Below the pieces are notes generated by a model. The model was not told the origin of the DNA. It made no database searches and saw nothing but the letters and a program-made list of their open reading frames with translations. From DASWID01 sp049682815 (GTDB taxonomy: Bacteria > Desulfobacterota_D > UBA1144 > Nemesobacterales > CSP1-2), in contig JBAUII010000124.1 in assembly GCA_049682815.1 (NCBI GenBank), positions 21,645 to 85,644 on the forward strand: a DNA stretch of 64,000 nt, read 5' to 3'. Shown here in pieces: positions 35,266-44,888 of the stretch. Every line of letters begins with the position of its first letter. Positions within the stretch are counted from its first letter, which is position 1. A program made the translations under genes and the position numbers.

Positions 35266-36639
35266 ATGGAAAGGTTAAATAATAAGAGGATAACGACTGG
35301 ACGATTGGTCATGGCATTGGTTATTTTGGTGGCATTCATATTACCTATGACCTTGTCCTTTGCGCAGGAGCCTTTGGAAGTCAAGCCTGACGACGTCTCA
35401 GAAGTCGCCGCTGCTGGGCTTGATACCGGGGATACGGCCTGGATGTTTACATCCTCAGTCCTAGTCTTGATGATGACGATACCGGGTCTTTTTCTATTCT
35501 ATGGCGGGCTTGTTAGATCGAAAAATGCGCTGGGCACCATCATGCATAGCTTCATCATAGTTGCTTTAATAAGCGTTCAATGGGTACTATGGGGATACAG
35601 TCTCGCTTTCGGACCGGACCTGGGTTCAATTGTCGGTAATCTTAACTGGTTTGGTTTAAATGGGGTTGGACCCGATCCTAATCCTGACTATGCTTCAACT
35701 ATCCCCCAATACGCTTTCATGTTTTTTCAAATGACATTTGCGATTATCACGCCTGCTCTAATAACGGGAGCATTTGCAGAAAGGGTTAAGTTTAGTACCT
35801 TCATAGTTTTCATTCTTCTGTGGGCAACTTTTATATATGATCCTCTGGCCCACTGGGTTTGGGGTGGAGGCTGGATAGGATCTATGGGGGCATTGGACTT
35901 TGCGGGAGGTACTGTGGTGCATATAAGTTCTGGGGCAGCAGCATTGGTAGCAGCATTAATGTTTGGTAAAAGAATTGGATATGGATACGAACCCCTTACG
36001 CCCCATAATTTGCCATTTAGCATTATCGGTGCCTCACTCCTTTGGGTTGGGTGGTTCGGATTCAATGCCGGTAGCGCGCTTGCTTCAGATGGCCTAGCAG
36101 CCCTTGCTTTTGTTACGACTAATACCGCGACGGCTGCTGCGGCTCTGACTTGGATGTTTTGTGAATGGATAATCAGGAGTAGACCAACGGTTTTGGGCGC
36201 AGCAACCGGGGCCGTAGCCGGACTAGTTTCAATCACTCCTGCAGCAGGTTTTGTGAGTCCCGTATCCGCTATCATCGTTGGAATTGGGGGCGGCGTGTTC
36301 TGTTATCTTGCAGTTAATCTCAAGACTAAGCTTGGTTATGACGATGCACTTGATGTTGTGGGTGTTCATGGGGTAGGGGGCACCTGGGGTGCATTGGCCA
36401 CTGGCCTGTTTGCCTCTTTGACGGTCAATCCTGGTGGAAGCAACGGTCTATTTTTCGGAAATCCGAAACAGTTCTTGATTCAGCTTATTGCTGTGGTTGC
36501 AACATGGGTTTTCGTCTTTATTGGCACTCTAGTTATACTCTCTATTCTCAGGGCCGCTATGGGACTGAGGGTGACCGAAGAAGAGGAGCTATTGGGTTTG
36601 GATTTGAGTCAGCATAATGAAACTAGCTATTCTATTTGA
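35266..36639 (+). CDS. amt: Ammonium transporter (Amt family)
   Basis: A 457-residue channel with a cleavable signal-like segment (LVMALVILVAFILPMTLSFAQ) and 11 predicted membrane helices. Family motifs: MFTSSVLVLMMTIPGLFLFYGGLVRSKN, FAGGTVVHISSG (first pore histidine) and DVVGVHGVGGTWG (second pore histidine). It conducts ammonium/ammonia across the inner membrane under nitrogen limitation. The usual PII partner gene glnK is not next to it. A sigma-54-type promoter lies upstream and a hairpin follows. Confidence 0.97.
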   Translation: MERLNNKRITTGRLVMALVILVAFILPMTLSFAQEPLEVKPDDVSEVAAAGLDTGDTAWMFTSSVLVLMMTIPGLFLFYGGLVRSKNALGTIMHSFIIVALISVQWVLWGYSLAFGPDLGSIVGNLNWFGLNGVGPDPNPDYASTIPQYAFMFFQMTFAIITPALITGAFAERVKFSTFIVFILLWATFIYDPLAHWVWGGGWIGSMGALDFAGGTVVHISSGAAALVAALMFGKRIGYGYEPLTPHNLPFSIIGASLLWVGWFGFNAGSALASDGLAALAFVTTNTATAAAALTWMFCEWIIRSRPTVLGAATGAVAGLVSITPAAGFVSPVSAIIVGIGGGVFCYLAVNLKTKLGYDDALDVVGVHGVGGTWGALATGLFASLTVNPGGSNGLFFGNPKQFLIQLIAVVATWVFVFIGTLVILSILRAAMGLRVTEEEELLGLDLSQHNETSYSI

Positions 36640-36660
36640 CCGCAAGGATTGTAATCATGA

Positions 36661-36692
36661 CACTGCCAGAGCATGGTGCAGATCTGGCAGTG
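36661..36692 (+). terminator. Hairpin after the ammonium transporter gene
   Basis: CACTGCCAGA (36661-36670) pairs perfectly with TCTGGCAGTG (36683-36692) across a 12-base loop, followed by TTATTCTG. The position 22 bases after the amt stop fits a transcription terminator, although the T-run is weak. Confidence 0.7.
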
Positions 36693-36892
36693 TTATTCTG
36701 TACAATATGGTAAAAATCCTTTTCCAAATCTTCTGACCCCCTTATTAACTTTTTCGTATTTCAAATTCATAATACTGAAAGTAGGTTTAATCTTGACATC
36801 GATCGGGATTAGCGATAATTTTCTATAAAATATGGCTGGCTGGTAATTTGCTAGGGCCGGTGGTATGAGAATGAGTTTAGATAATCATAGAT

Positions 36893-38062
36893 ATGATTGT
36901 AAGATGCAATTATTGTAGTAACATATACAATATTGAGGAGTCAAAGGTAGCCACCTCAGGCATCTGGTTTGGTTGCTCGAATTGTGGTGAAGTTTTTTAC
37001 CTTGAACGAGAGTTGAATCGAGGGAAATCAGAGGCTCGTTATGAGGAAGAAACGATAGACTTTTCCGATATGCCGGATATGGACCCAAAAGAAACCAAAG
37101 TCGGGGATGACAAAGAAAGCGTCGATTTAAAAAGGGATGCCGACAAGGAAAAACAAATCGATGCTAATTACAAGCGTGATCTCCAAAAAACCTTTAATTG
37201 GCGGGAGTTGCGACTGGATAGTGAAACAGAGGATCGCCAATATACCTATCCAAAATTATTCGATGATCCCGAAGAGGCGTCGTTCGAAGCTAACTCTGAC
37301 AAGCTAGAGACTGGAATAGCCGATGAACGGATTTCTCCTGTTAGAAAATCCTATTCTGAAAGGCTTGATGTAGACAGAGAGAAGGTCTTAAAAACAAATA
37401 TTGAGACTCCCGGATCATCCTACTATGAACCCGAACGGGGAGCTTATATGGGAAGAAAATCTGGGGGCAGTATTTTAAAAAGTGCTTTCAACTATTTCAT
37501 CATACTCTTATTTACCCTAATAATCATTGTCGCAGTTTTTACGATATTGATGAGTCTTGAGTTGATATCGAGTGAGAGGATTTCTGGCTATGGCAATTAT
37601 TTGCGATCAAAGCTTGCGTTTACACTTCCAAAGATCTCTTCCGATGACGTTGTGGTCACGGGTAGCGTTGGCAGGTGGGTAAGTACGAGGAATGGTCTTG
37701 TGTACCTCGTGTCTGGTCAGATTACAAATAATTCGAGTAAAGTAGTCAATTTTGTTAAACTCAAGAGCGAGTTTAAGAGTGCTGGAGAGAATATTTATGA
37801 GCAAACGGTCTATGCGGGGAATTCACTGTCAGAAAATGAACTCAAGACCCTTCCGATCGAGGATACAATATTGAAACTAAAGAGAAAGAGCGGTGATATA
37901 GATTTTAACGACCCAAGACGACTCGCCGGGCTTAACTATGGAATTAAGCCCGGAGAATCGATCCCTTTTTACATTGTTTTTCCATCAAAAAGGAGAATCT
38001 TGGGATTAAAATATGATATAGACGTGTCGGAATTCGAGACGGCGTCGCATGATCAAGAATGA
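36893..38062 (+). CDS. MJ0042-type zinc-ribbon membrane protein (DUF3426-like)
   Basis: A 389-residue protein. A zinc ribbon with Cys5, Cys8, Cys28 and Cys31 (CNYCSNIYNIEES ... FGCSNCGEVFYLE) opens the protein, matching the MJ0042 finger-like domain. A long acidic, probably disordered region (35-190) follows, then one membrane helix near 196-225 and a C-terminal domain with VYLVSGQITNNSSKVVNFVKLKSEF, typical of DUF3426. The zinc finger faces the cytoplasm and the C-terminal domain the periplasm. Function unknown; the architecture is common in deltaproteobacterial lineages. Confidence 0.85.
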   Translation: MIVRCNYCSNIYNIEESKVATSGIWFGCSNCGEVFYLERELNRGKSEARYEEETIDFSDMPDMDPKETKVGDDKESVDLKRDADKEKQIDANYKRDLQKTFNWRELRLDSETEDRQYTYPKLFDDPEEASFEANSDKLETGIADERISPVRKSYSERLDVDREKVLKTNIETPGSSYYEPERGAYMGRKSGGSILKSAFNYFIILLFTLIIIVAVFTILMSLELISSERISGYGNYLRSKLAFTLPKISSDDVVVTGSVGRWVSTRNGLVYLVSGQITNNSSKVVNFVKLKSEFKSAGENIYEQTVYAGNSLSENELKTLPIEDTILKLKRKSGDIDFNDPRRLAGLNYGIKPGESIPFYIVFPSKRRILGLKYDIDVSEFETASHDQE

Positions 38063-38275
38063 TACCTCGATGTTTAAATCGCTATGTTATGGTCGCTATT
38101 GATGTTTTTCGATATTTCCAGTATAATAAATAGCTCATATTAGGATTTCTCGAATTAATAAAAGACGGCTATCCTTCCGGGATTTTTATAATAGAAAAAG
38201 TAAAAATCTGTATGTGAAGGATTTATTGTTTTTAAGTGAAAATCTACAGACTGATTTAATTTTTTTTTAGGATAG

Positions 38276-38650
38276 ATGAAATCGACACGGCTAAAGATAA
38301 GTGTAAGTCAGGATGGTTTGCTTCCCCAGGAAACTGCCGATGTTGCTATACTGCAGTTCCCCGTGTTGCCCAAAAAGCTACTAAAGGCGCTCGGATTTGA
38401 ACGAGTAGATTCTACAACTTTTGTTGGTGTGCTTCCGGTGTTCGTCAATCTTGGTGAAAAGGAGCAGGAAATCGAAATTGAGCTCGGAGTGACGCTACCT
38501 GAAATGAGGAAAAAGGTTATCGAAATTATTAAAACCCCTGCAAAGCAAGCACCGATGGCGAAAGTTGTGAAGCTTCCGAAACAAACAAAGAGTCGATCCA
38601 AGAAATTAACGAATAACATTATAAAGTCGCGTAAGAAAAAGAAGGGATAA
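38276..38650 (+). CDS. Hypothetical protein upstream of guaB
   Basis: A 124-residue protein of no recognised family. The first 80 residues look folded (ISVSQDGLLPQETADVAILQ, then a short alpha/beta pattern); the C-terminus is very basic (RSKKLTNNIIKSRKKKKG), suggesting nucleic-acid or ribosome contact. The gap to guaB is only 6 bases, so it is probably cotranscribed with it. Confidence 0.65.
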   Translation: MKSTRLKISVSQDGLLPQETADVAILQFPVLPKKLLKALGFERVDSTTFVGVLPVFVNLGEKEQEIEIELGVTLPEMRKKVIEIIKTPAKQAPMAKVVKLPKQTKSRSKKLTNNIIKSRKKKKG

Positions 38651-38656
38651 TAGAAC

Positions 38657-40123
38657 ATGTCGAGGGACAATATCGAGGAAACGCTAACCTTTGATGATGT
38701 TCTTTTGCTTCCTTCCTATTCAGAGGTTCTTCCCAGCGAAGTAGAAGTATCCACTAATCTTACTGCTCGGATAAGTCTAAATATCCCAATTATAAGTGCG
38801 GCAATGGATACAGTGACTGAAGCAAAGACAGCAATAGCAATGGCTGAGGAAGGAGGTATCGGAATTATTCATAGGAATCTGGATATTACATCACAAGCCG
38901 CTGAAGTTGAAATGGTCAAAAAATATGAAAGTGGAATGATAGTTAATCCGTTGACAGTGCGGCCTAAGCACAGTGTTCAAGAGGCGCTGGATATAATGCT
39001 GAAACATAACATCACTGGACTGCCTGTCACGGACTCGGACGGTAAACTTTTAGGCATCATAACTTACAGGGATCTCAGGTTTGAGAAGAATCTTCACTAC
39101 ACAGTCGATAAGTTAATGACTCCAAAGAAAAAACTAATTACTGTCAATGAAGGAACGACATTGGAGGAGGCGACTGAACTACTTCATAAATATAAAATTG
39201 AAAAGTTGCCTGTCGTAAATGAGGAATTTAGACTTCGGGGTCTAATTACAATGAAAGATATTGAAAAGATAGAAAAGCACCCAAGAGCGTGCAAAGACGA
39301 AATGGGGAGGCTGAGGTGCGGTGCTGCAATCGGAATAAATACTGAAAGAGAAGCAAGAATCGAGGCGCTCTTGAGAGTCGGCTGTGACGTTTTAGTAATT
39401 GATACTGCGCATGCCCATACAAGAAGAGTAATTGATGCCATAGTTTCCAGTAAAAGAAATTTCCCTGGCATAGAAATTATTGCTGGAAATGTAGGAACTG
39501 CTGACGGTGCCGAGGCTCTGATAAAGGCGGGTGCAGATGCCGTTAAGGTTGGCGTAGGGCCAGGGTCGATCTGCACTACCAGGGTTATTGCTGGCATTGG
39601 CGTGCCCCAGATATCGGCAATAAGAAATGTGGCGGAGGTGACACGGAAAAATGGCATTCCCTTGATAGCAGATGGAGGAATCAAATACTCTGGAGATATT
39701 CCTAAGGCAATTGGGGCTGGGGCAGATTCTGTGATGATTGGAAACCTGTTTGCCGGTACGGACGAAGCACCTGGTGAGGTGGTCCTCTTTCAGGGAAGGA
39801 CATACAAGGTTTACCGTGGGATGGGTTCATTAGAAGCGATGAAAAAGGGAAGTCGTGATCGTTATGCACAGGATGAGATGATTGAAGCGAAGCTCGTCCC
39901 TGAGGGCATTGAAGGCAGAATTCCGTATAGAGGATCACTTGGTGGAGTGATCTTTCAACTTGTTGGTGGATTGAAAGCGGGAATGGGATATACAGGTTGC
40001 CGTACTATCCCCGGGCTCAAGGAAAATGCTAATTTTATAAGAGTGACACATGCAGGCCTTCGTGAAAGCCATGTTCACGATGTTATTATAACAAAGGAAG
40101 CTCCCAATTATAGGATTGAATAG
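38657..40123 (+). CDS. guaB: Inosine-5'-monophosphate dehydrogenase
   Basis: A 488-residue enzyme of standard length. LTFDDVLLLPSYSEVLPSEV opens the barrel, two CBS domains sit at about 95-205 (MLKHNITGLPVTDSDGKLLGI and YKIEKLPVVNEEFRLRGL), and the catalytic loop GVGPGSICTTRVIAGIGVPQ has Cys near 305. LIADGGIKYSGDIPKAIGAGAD and the flap YRGMGSLEAM follow. It oxidises IMP to XMP with NAD in GMP synthesis. guaA follows 81 bases downstream on the same strand. Confidence 0.97.
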   Translation: MSRDNIEETLTFDDVLLLPSYSEVLPSEVEVSTNLTARISLNIPIISAAMDTVTEAKTAIAMAEEGGIGIIHRNLDITSQAAEVEMVKKYESGMIVNPLTVRPKHSVQEALDIMLKHNITGLPVTDSDGKLLGIITYRDLRFEKNLHYTVDKLMTPKKKLITVNEGTTLEEATELLHKYKIEKLPVVNEEFRLRGLITMKDIEKIEKHPRACKDEMGRLRCGAAIGINTEREARIEALLRVGCDVLVIDTAHAHTRRVIDAIVSSKRNFPGIEIIAGNVGTADGAEALIKAGADAVKVGVGPGSICTTRVIAGIGVPQISAIRNVAEVTRKNGIPLIADGGIKYSGDIPKAIGAGADSVMIGNLFAGTDEAPGEVVLFQGRTYKVYRGMGSLEAMKKGSRDRYAQDEMIEAKLVPEGIEGRIPYRGSLGGVIFQLVGGLKAGMGYTGCRTIPGLKENANFIRVTHAGLRESHVHDVIITKEAPNYRIE

Positions 40124-40204
40124 CTCTTAATTTATTTTGAGCACAAATTTCCCATTGCCAGACGTTAGATTTTGACCAAACCCATATTATCTTAATGTTC
40201 TTAT

Positions 40205-41737
40205 ATGAGAGAAAAGGTATTAGTACTGGATTTTGGATCTCAGTATACACAGCTTATAGCAAGAAGAATTCGAGAGCTAGGTGTTTTTTCAGAGATCAGA
40301 CCTTTCAATATTTCAACAGACGAAATTGTTGAAATTCAACCCAAGGCGGTGATTCTTTCTGGTGGTCCTGCAAGCGTGTGGGATGATTGTTCTCCTTCTT
40401 TAAGTCATATGATATTTGAATTAGGTATCCCAATACTGGGTATATGTTACGGGATGCAACTAATAGTACACCAGCTGGGAGGGAAAGTTGAGCGCTCCAA
40501 GAGAAGAGAATTTGGACCGTCTGAAGTTGAGATAACCGATGATGCGGACATTTTCTCGGGTATTCCCCAAAAAATCTCTGTTTGGATGTCTCACAGCGAC
40601 CGAGTGCTCGAGTTGCCCGCCGGGTTTTCCGCTATTGCATCGAGCGTCAATACCCCGATTGCTGCAATAAAAAGTGATAGAGATAAGATCTTCGGCATTC
40701 AATTCCATGCAGAAGTGGTGCACACGGCATATGGAAAAGAGATTCTATCAAATTTTATATTTAAGATCGCGAGGTGCGAAGGCGATTGGACTCCCAGATC
40801 ATTTGCCGAAGACGCGATAAAAGAAATCAGAGAAAAGGTCGGAGATTCCAACGTAGTATGTGCAATTTCTGGTGGAGTCGATTCGTCTGTTACAGCTTTG
40901 ATTTTGCAACGTGCCGTATGGGACAGACTTTACTGTTTCTTTGTCGATACGGGACTCTTGAGACTCGATGAAGTATCGGAGGTTTTGGATGTCTACAGAA
41001 AGATGGGGCTTAATGTATTTCATGTAAATGCGAAAGATAGATTCTTACGAAATCTTCGGGGTGTAGAGGATCCGGAGGAAAAGAGGAAAATAATCGGTGA
41101 AGAGTTTATAAGGGTCTTTGACGAGGAAGCATCTAAGATTAATAACGCCGAATTTCTTGCTCAGGGGACCCTTTATCCTGATGTCATAGAAAGTATCAGC
41201 GTTAAGGGACCATCGTCGACGATTAAGTCACATCATAATGTGGGGGGTCTTCCTAAAAATATGAAGCTGAAGCTGGTTGAGCCATTGAGAGAGCTGTTTA
41301 AGGATGAGGTAAGAGAGGTAGGTCGTGAGCTTGGAATCCATCCAGACATTCTCAAACGTCACCCATTCCCTGGTCCTGGTCTGGCAATTAGAATCATCGG
41401 TGAAGTGGACGAGGATAAATTAAGAGGTCTTAGACAGTCCGATGCGATATTCATTGAGGAGATAAAGAAAGCGGGAATATATGATGATATTTGGCAGGCT
41501 TTTTGTGTTTTTCTGCCGATTAAAACAGTGGGAGTTATGGGCGATGAAAGAACGTATGAGAATGTAATTGCCCTGAGGGCTGTTACAAGCGTAGACGGGA
41601 TGACTGCTGATTGGGCTCGCATACCTTATGAGGTTTTGGAAACCATATCAGTACGTATCATAAACGAAGTTAAAGGTGTAAACCGTGTGGTATATGATGT
41701 TTCAACCAAACCTCCGAGCACCATAGAGTGGGAGTAA
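40205..41737 (+). CDS. guaA: GMP synthase (glutamine-hydrolysing)
   Basis: A 510-residue enzyme. The glutamine amidotransferase domain has GICYGMQL with the catalytic Cys near residue 80 and FHAEVVHTAYG carrying His and Glu. The ATP pyrophosphatase loop is AISGGVDSSVTAL near 220, and the C-terminal dimerisation domain contains HPFPGPGLAIRIIGEV and ends with the family-typical KPPSTIEWE. It converts XMP to GMP. Together with guaB it forms the GMP branch. Confidence 0.97.
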   Translation: MREKVLVLDFGSQYTQLIARRIRELGVFSEIRPFNISTDEIVEIQPKAVILSGGPASVWDDCSPSLSHMIFELGIPILGICYGMQLIVHQLGGKVERSKRREFGPSEVEITDDADIFSGIPQKISVWMSHSDRVLELPAGFSAIASSVNTPIAAIKSDRDKIFGIQFHAEVVHTAYGKEILSNFIFKIARCEGDWTPRSFAEDAIKEIREKVGDSNVVCAISGGVDSSVTALILQRAVWDRLYCFFVDTGLLRLDEVSEVLDVYRKMGLNVFHVNAKDRFLRNLRGVEDPEEKRKIIGEEFIRVFDEEASKINNAEFLAQGTLYPDVIESISVKGPSSTIKSHHNVGGLPKNMKLKLVEPLRELFKDEVREVGRELGIHPDILKRHPFPGPGLAIRIIGEVDEDKLRGLRQSDAIFIEEIKKAGIYDDIWQAFCVFLPIKTVGVMGDERTYENVIALRAVTSVDGMTADWARIPYEVLETISVRIINEVKGVNRVVYDVSTKPPSTIEWE

Positions 41738-41750
41738 CGAGATGAATTCG

Positions 41751-41960
41751 CTAAAGGCTGGGTTTTTTGAAAATTCCAAACTCACCAAAAATGCTAATTA
41801 GTTCCCATCCTAGTTCACCTTGCTTGTTCAGATTGTGTTCAAGACCTTTTCCTATTCTCGACCGCCGTGATGAAGCGGCCTGCTTTGAAACGGCTATGTC
41901 ATGATCTTCATGTTCTGAAAACAATTCATCTACCGAGATTATTTTGTACTCCCAATTCAT
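41751..41960 (-). CDS. DUF4177-like small protein
   Basis: A 69-residue protein. It opens with WEYKIISVDEL and ends NKQGELGWELISIFGEFGIFKKP, the WEYK...LN..G..GWEL pattern of DUF4177 proteins. Function unknown. The ATG overlaps the stop of the preceding small gene (4 bases), so the two are translationally coupled. Confidence 0.75.
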   Translation of the reverse strand: MNWEYKIISVDELFSEHEDHDIAVSKQAASSRRSRIGKGLEHNLNKQGELGWELISIFGEFGIFKKPSL

Positions 41961-42160
41961 GACGATTCTTCCTCATTATCATTCGATTCAACTTCTAATT
42001 CGCCCGTGGGTTCATCATCTATAATCAAGGGACAGCTTTCATCTACCATATCTGGAAGATTTTTCAGGTACTGTTCGTACTCATTTTTCGTGATTTTCCC
42101 TTCACGCAGATATCTTTCGATAATTCTCACGTCATATACGAAATCAGGTTTACTAGCCAT
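41957..42160 (-). CDS. Conserved small acidic protein
   Basis: A 67-residue protein: a helical N-terminal half (FVYDVRIIERYLREGKITKN, then EYEQYLKNLPDMVDES) and an acidic tail. The RxIERYLREGKITKxEYExYLKxLPD pattern recalls small conserved proteins of deltaproteobacteria, but I know no function. It overlaps the DUF4177 gene by 4 bases and follows the O-methyltransferase gene by 49 bases. Confidence 0.65.
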   Translation of the reverse strand: MASKPDFVYDVRIIERYLREGKITKNEYEQYLKNLPDMVDESCPLIIDDEPTGELEVESNDNEEESS

Positions 42161-42209
42161 ACTTTACCTCCATGAAATTTATGATACCAAGATGAGTTCT
42201 TATGTTCAA

Positions 42210-43196
42210 TCATTTTCGGACTGTGATCAGCGATGATTCTAATGTATTTGATAATTTTTTCCATTCTATATGTTTAAATCCAGCTTTTTCCAGCCACGTA
42301 GAGACTTCCTTAAATGAATAGTCTCTACCATTCGTTGCTAGTAGCATTGTAATAGAAAAGATAGCTCCCACAGCGGGGCTGGTTAGATCTTCATTCAAAA
42401 TATGATCTTTTATTACTAGCAGTCCTCCAGTGTTTAATGCTCTATAAATATTTTTCATCAGATCTTGATTCGTGGTCTCGTCTTCGCTGTGAATGATATT
42501 TGAAAGAAATGCCACATCAAAACCTTCGGGTATTTTATTTTTCCTATAATCTCCTTCGAATAAGGTAATTTGACCTATCTTATGTTCCTCTTCTAGGACT
42601 TTCCTTGTTATGCGCAGGGTTCCCGGCAGGTCGAATATTGTAATCGCGAGTTGTGGATATCTCTTCATAAATTCAATTGGATAGGTCCCCGGTCCTGAAC
42701 CTATATCGATCAACGAATTTGCCCATGTAAGATCTAATAGGTGACTTACGACTTCGGCGTCTCCTCTAGCCTTTACGAGTGAGTGCATAGCCAAAATAAA
42801 TTTTTCCGTTTCATCTTCTGTATTTTGAAACATATCAGGTTTTCTGCTAGGCATTCCCGTTCTTACTGACTCTTCTAGCTTGCCCCACATATCCCATAAA
42901 TTGTGTTCGAACATAATCATCCCACCAAAGTATTTGGGGGAGATCTTAACTAAATAGGTGCGTGAGATTGCCGTATTGAAATATTTTCCAGATACCTTTG
43001 ATAGTAGTCGCATCGCTACTAAGGCATTTAAAAATAGTTCTGTTGCCCTTGGGCTACTATTAATACATGAAGCTACTTCTTCCGAGGTGCTTCCCCGGAC
43101 TTCAATTTTTTCAAATATTCCTATTCTTACAGCAACCTGAATAATTCTAGATAAAATAAATCCGCTACTTAAACGATTGAGTTCGGAGAATTCCAT
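42210..43196 (-). CDS. O-methyltransferase (acetylserotonin O-methyltransferase-like)
   Basis: A 328-residue protein with an N-terminal winged-helix dimerisation domain (about 1-95, RIIQVAVRIGIFEKI, then a helix-turn-helix) and a methyltransferase domain: SLIDIGSGPGTYPIEFMKRYP near 163-183 as motif I, TIFDLPGTLRITRKVL next, FDVAFLSNIIHSEDE near 228 and GGLLVIKDHIL near 255. This is the plant/actinomycete-type small-molecule O-methyltransferase layout. Substrate unknown. It belongs to a minus-strand operon with the epimerase upstream. Confidence 0.87.
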   Translation of the reverse strand: MEFSELNRLSSGFILSRIIQVAVRIGIFEKIEVRGSTSEEVASCINSSPRATELFLNALVAMRLLSKVSGKYFNTAISRTYLVKISPKYFGGMIMFEHNLWDMWGKLEESVRTGMPSRKPDMFQNTEDETEKFILAMHSLVKARGDAEVVSHLLDLTWANSLIDIGSGPGTYPIEFMKRYPQLAITIFDLPGTLRITRKVLEEEHKIGQITLFEGDYRKNKIPEGFDVAFLSNIIHSEDETTNQDLMKNIYRALNTGGLLVIKDHILNEDLTSPAVGAIFSITMLLATNGRDYSFKEVSTWLEKAGFKHIEWKKLSNTLESSLITVRK

Positions 43197-43236
43197 TTTT
43201 ATCTTTGAGTGCTTTAGGTCACATATTCAAGGTAGT

Positions 43237-44163
43237 TTAGCCGGCCTGTTTGCTACTGAACCATTCCCATGTCTTTGAAAGGCCGTCTTCTAAGTTCACG
43301 TGCGGAGACCATCCCAGGCGTTCCTCTGCTCGCTTTATTTCGAGGGCAATTCTATCTACTTCTCCGCTGCGGCGTGGGCTATATACAACTTGCACATCCC
43401 TATTTGTGACTCTTTTCAATTTACTTACGATATCAATTACAGATGTTTCAATCGCCGTTCCGATGTTGAGTATAACATCTTTAGCATTTAGGCTTAAAAT
43501 ATTTGCCCTGGCAACATCCTCTACATAAATATAGTCCCTTGTTTGCTTTCCGTCTCCAAAAATTTCGCATGGATTGCCGTATTTAATTCGATCACAGAAA
43601 ATAGCCACAACTCCTGCTTCACCATGTGGATTTTGCCTAGGGCCGTATACGTTAGAATACCTCAAAACGACGTGAGAAAGGCCGTGAACTGCTTTATAGT
43701 AATTTAGATATTGTTCGACCGCATGTTTTGAAATTCCATATGGAGAAATAGGTGCTGGAAGCGTGTCTTCTATGCAGGGGATGACTTCAGGCTCTCCGTA
43801 GATGGCTCCACCAGTCGATGCAAAGATGAATTTCTTTATTTCGTGTTGTATCGATAGCTCTAATAAATTTATGGTGCCGAGTATATTCACTTGCGCATCG
43901 AATATAGGATCTTCCACAGAGTTCCTGACATTCATTTGAGCGGCATGATGATTAACTACTTCTGGTTTAAAATCCTCAAATACTTTCTTGAGCCGGTCTC
44001 GATCCTTAATATCGGCCTTAACAAAGTTTGCATCTTTTGGTATGTTTTGAATGTTGCCAGTGGAGAGGTCATCTATGATAAAAATTTCGTTTCCGTCGGC
44101 AATTAGAGCCTCTCCTACCCAGGAACCGATAAAACCTGCACCACCTGTTAAGAGCACTTTCAT
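43237..44163 (-). CDS. NAD-dependent sugar epimerase (UDP-glucose 4-epimerase-like)
   Basis: A 308-residue extended short-chain dehydrogenase: LLTGGAGFIGSWVGEALI at the start, IIDDLSTGN for NAD specificity, HHAAQMNVRNSVEDP, FASTGGAIYGEP and the YGISKHAVEQYL catalytic pair. RYSNVYGPRQNPHGEAGVV and FGDGKQTRDYIYVEDVARAN follow. It probably interconverts UDP-sugar epimers (UDP-Glc/UDP-Gal or the uronic/GlcNAc equivalents). First gene of the minus-strand operon; its product could serve the polysaccharide locus. Confidence 0.9.
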   Translation of the reverse strand: MKVLLTGGAGFIGSWVGEALIADGNEIFIIDDLSTGNIQNIPKDANFVKADIKDRDRLKKVFEDFKPEVVNHHAAQMNVRNSVEDPIFDAQVNILGTINLLELSIQHEIKKFIFASTGGAIYGEPEVIPCIEDTLPAPISPYGISKHAVEQYLNYYKAVHGLSHVVLRYSNVYGPRQNPHGEAGVVAIFCDRIKYGNPCEIFGDGKQTRDYIYVEDVARANILSLNAKDVILNIGTAIETSVIDIVSKLKRVTNRDVQVVYSPRRSGEVDRIALEIKRAEERLGWSPHVNLEDGLSKTWEWFSSKQAG

Positions 44164-44339
44164 TTAAATTGTCTATTAGGACCTGAGTCAGCGTACACGC
44201 ATAATTGATTTTGGTTCTCGTCGGCCAAGAGAAGAAAAAAGCATTCTGTATATTTTAAACCCGTGTTATAAAAAACTCTGCAAGTTAAGATTAAAATGAG
44301 ATCTATATTTATCCTTGTTTAATGGCAATGAATCGATTT

Positions 44340-44540
44340 CTATTTGGCTGCACCTATGACTTGGGCCTTACATGAATCACAATCACAACCTACCATCCAT
44401 CCAAATATTCTTGATTCCTTTTTGCAATTCGGACAACTTATATTAATCAAATGACCTTCCCTTGCCCTGGATTCAGAGAGGATGCTCCATTCTCTTACAG
44501 GGGCGTCAGGACAGTCCCAACAAATTCTCTTAAATGTCAT
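44340..44540 (-). CDS. Zinc-ribbon miniprotein
   Basis: A 66-residue protein with four cysteine groups: ICWDCPD, SCPNCKK and GCDCDSCK. The pattern fits one or two zinc-binding knuckles. No family was recognised; possible role in nucleic-acid binding or as a redox/zinc protein. It faces away from the sigma-factor gene. Confidence 0.6.
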   Translation of the reverse strand: MTFKRICWDCPDAPVREWSILSESRAREGHLINISCPNCKKESRIFGWMVGCDCDSCKAQVIGAAK

Positions 44541-44656
44541 TACCAGCCCTCCTCGATCTTTTTAAATGACTTAATATTAATACAATAAATCATCGTATTG
44601 TCAATCGATCGTTTTTACGGAGATAAATTTATGAGTAGGTAATATTAGTTTTCTAA

Positions 44657-44784
44657 CTGCCAAAAATCGTTGAAACTATTCTGTGATAATAAATTCTGCA
44701 ACTTAATTGATTTTTAGATCGTAAATACAACTTTCTGACAACTTTTGTCAAAAGCTATCTCAAAGCTGCCAAAAATTGGTAAAA
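44657..44784. promoter_or_regulatory. Two direct repeats upstream of the sigma-factor gene
   Basis: CTGCCAAAAATCGTTGAAA (44657-44675) and CTGCCAAAAATTGGTAAAA (44766-44784) match at 15 of 19 positions, 109 bases apart. They lie 100-230 bases before the sigma-factor start in an otherwise gene-free stretch (44541-44888). They could be operator sites. Confidence 0.4.
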
Positions 44785-44888
44785 TCGATCTTTCGCAAAC
44801 ATATATAACCAGTAATTTCAGTGAGTTATAAAAATAGGATCACTTGGCACATTCATTGCCGTTTATAGGTGTAATAAGGTATTAACGG

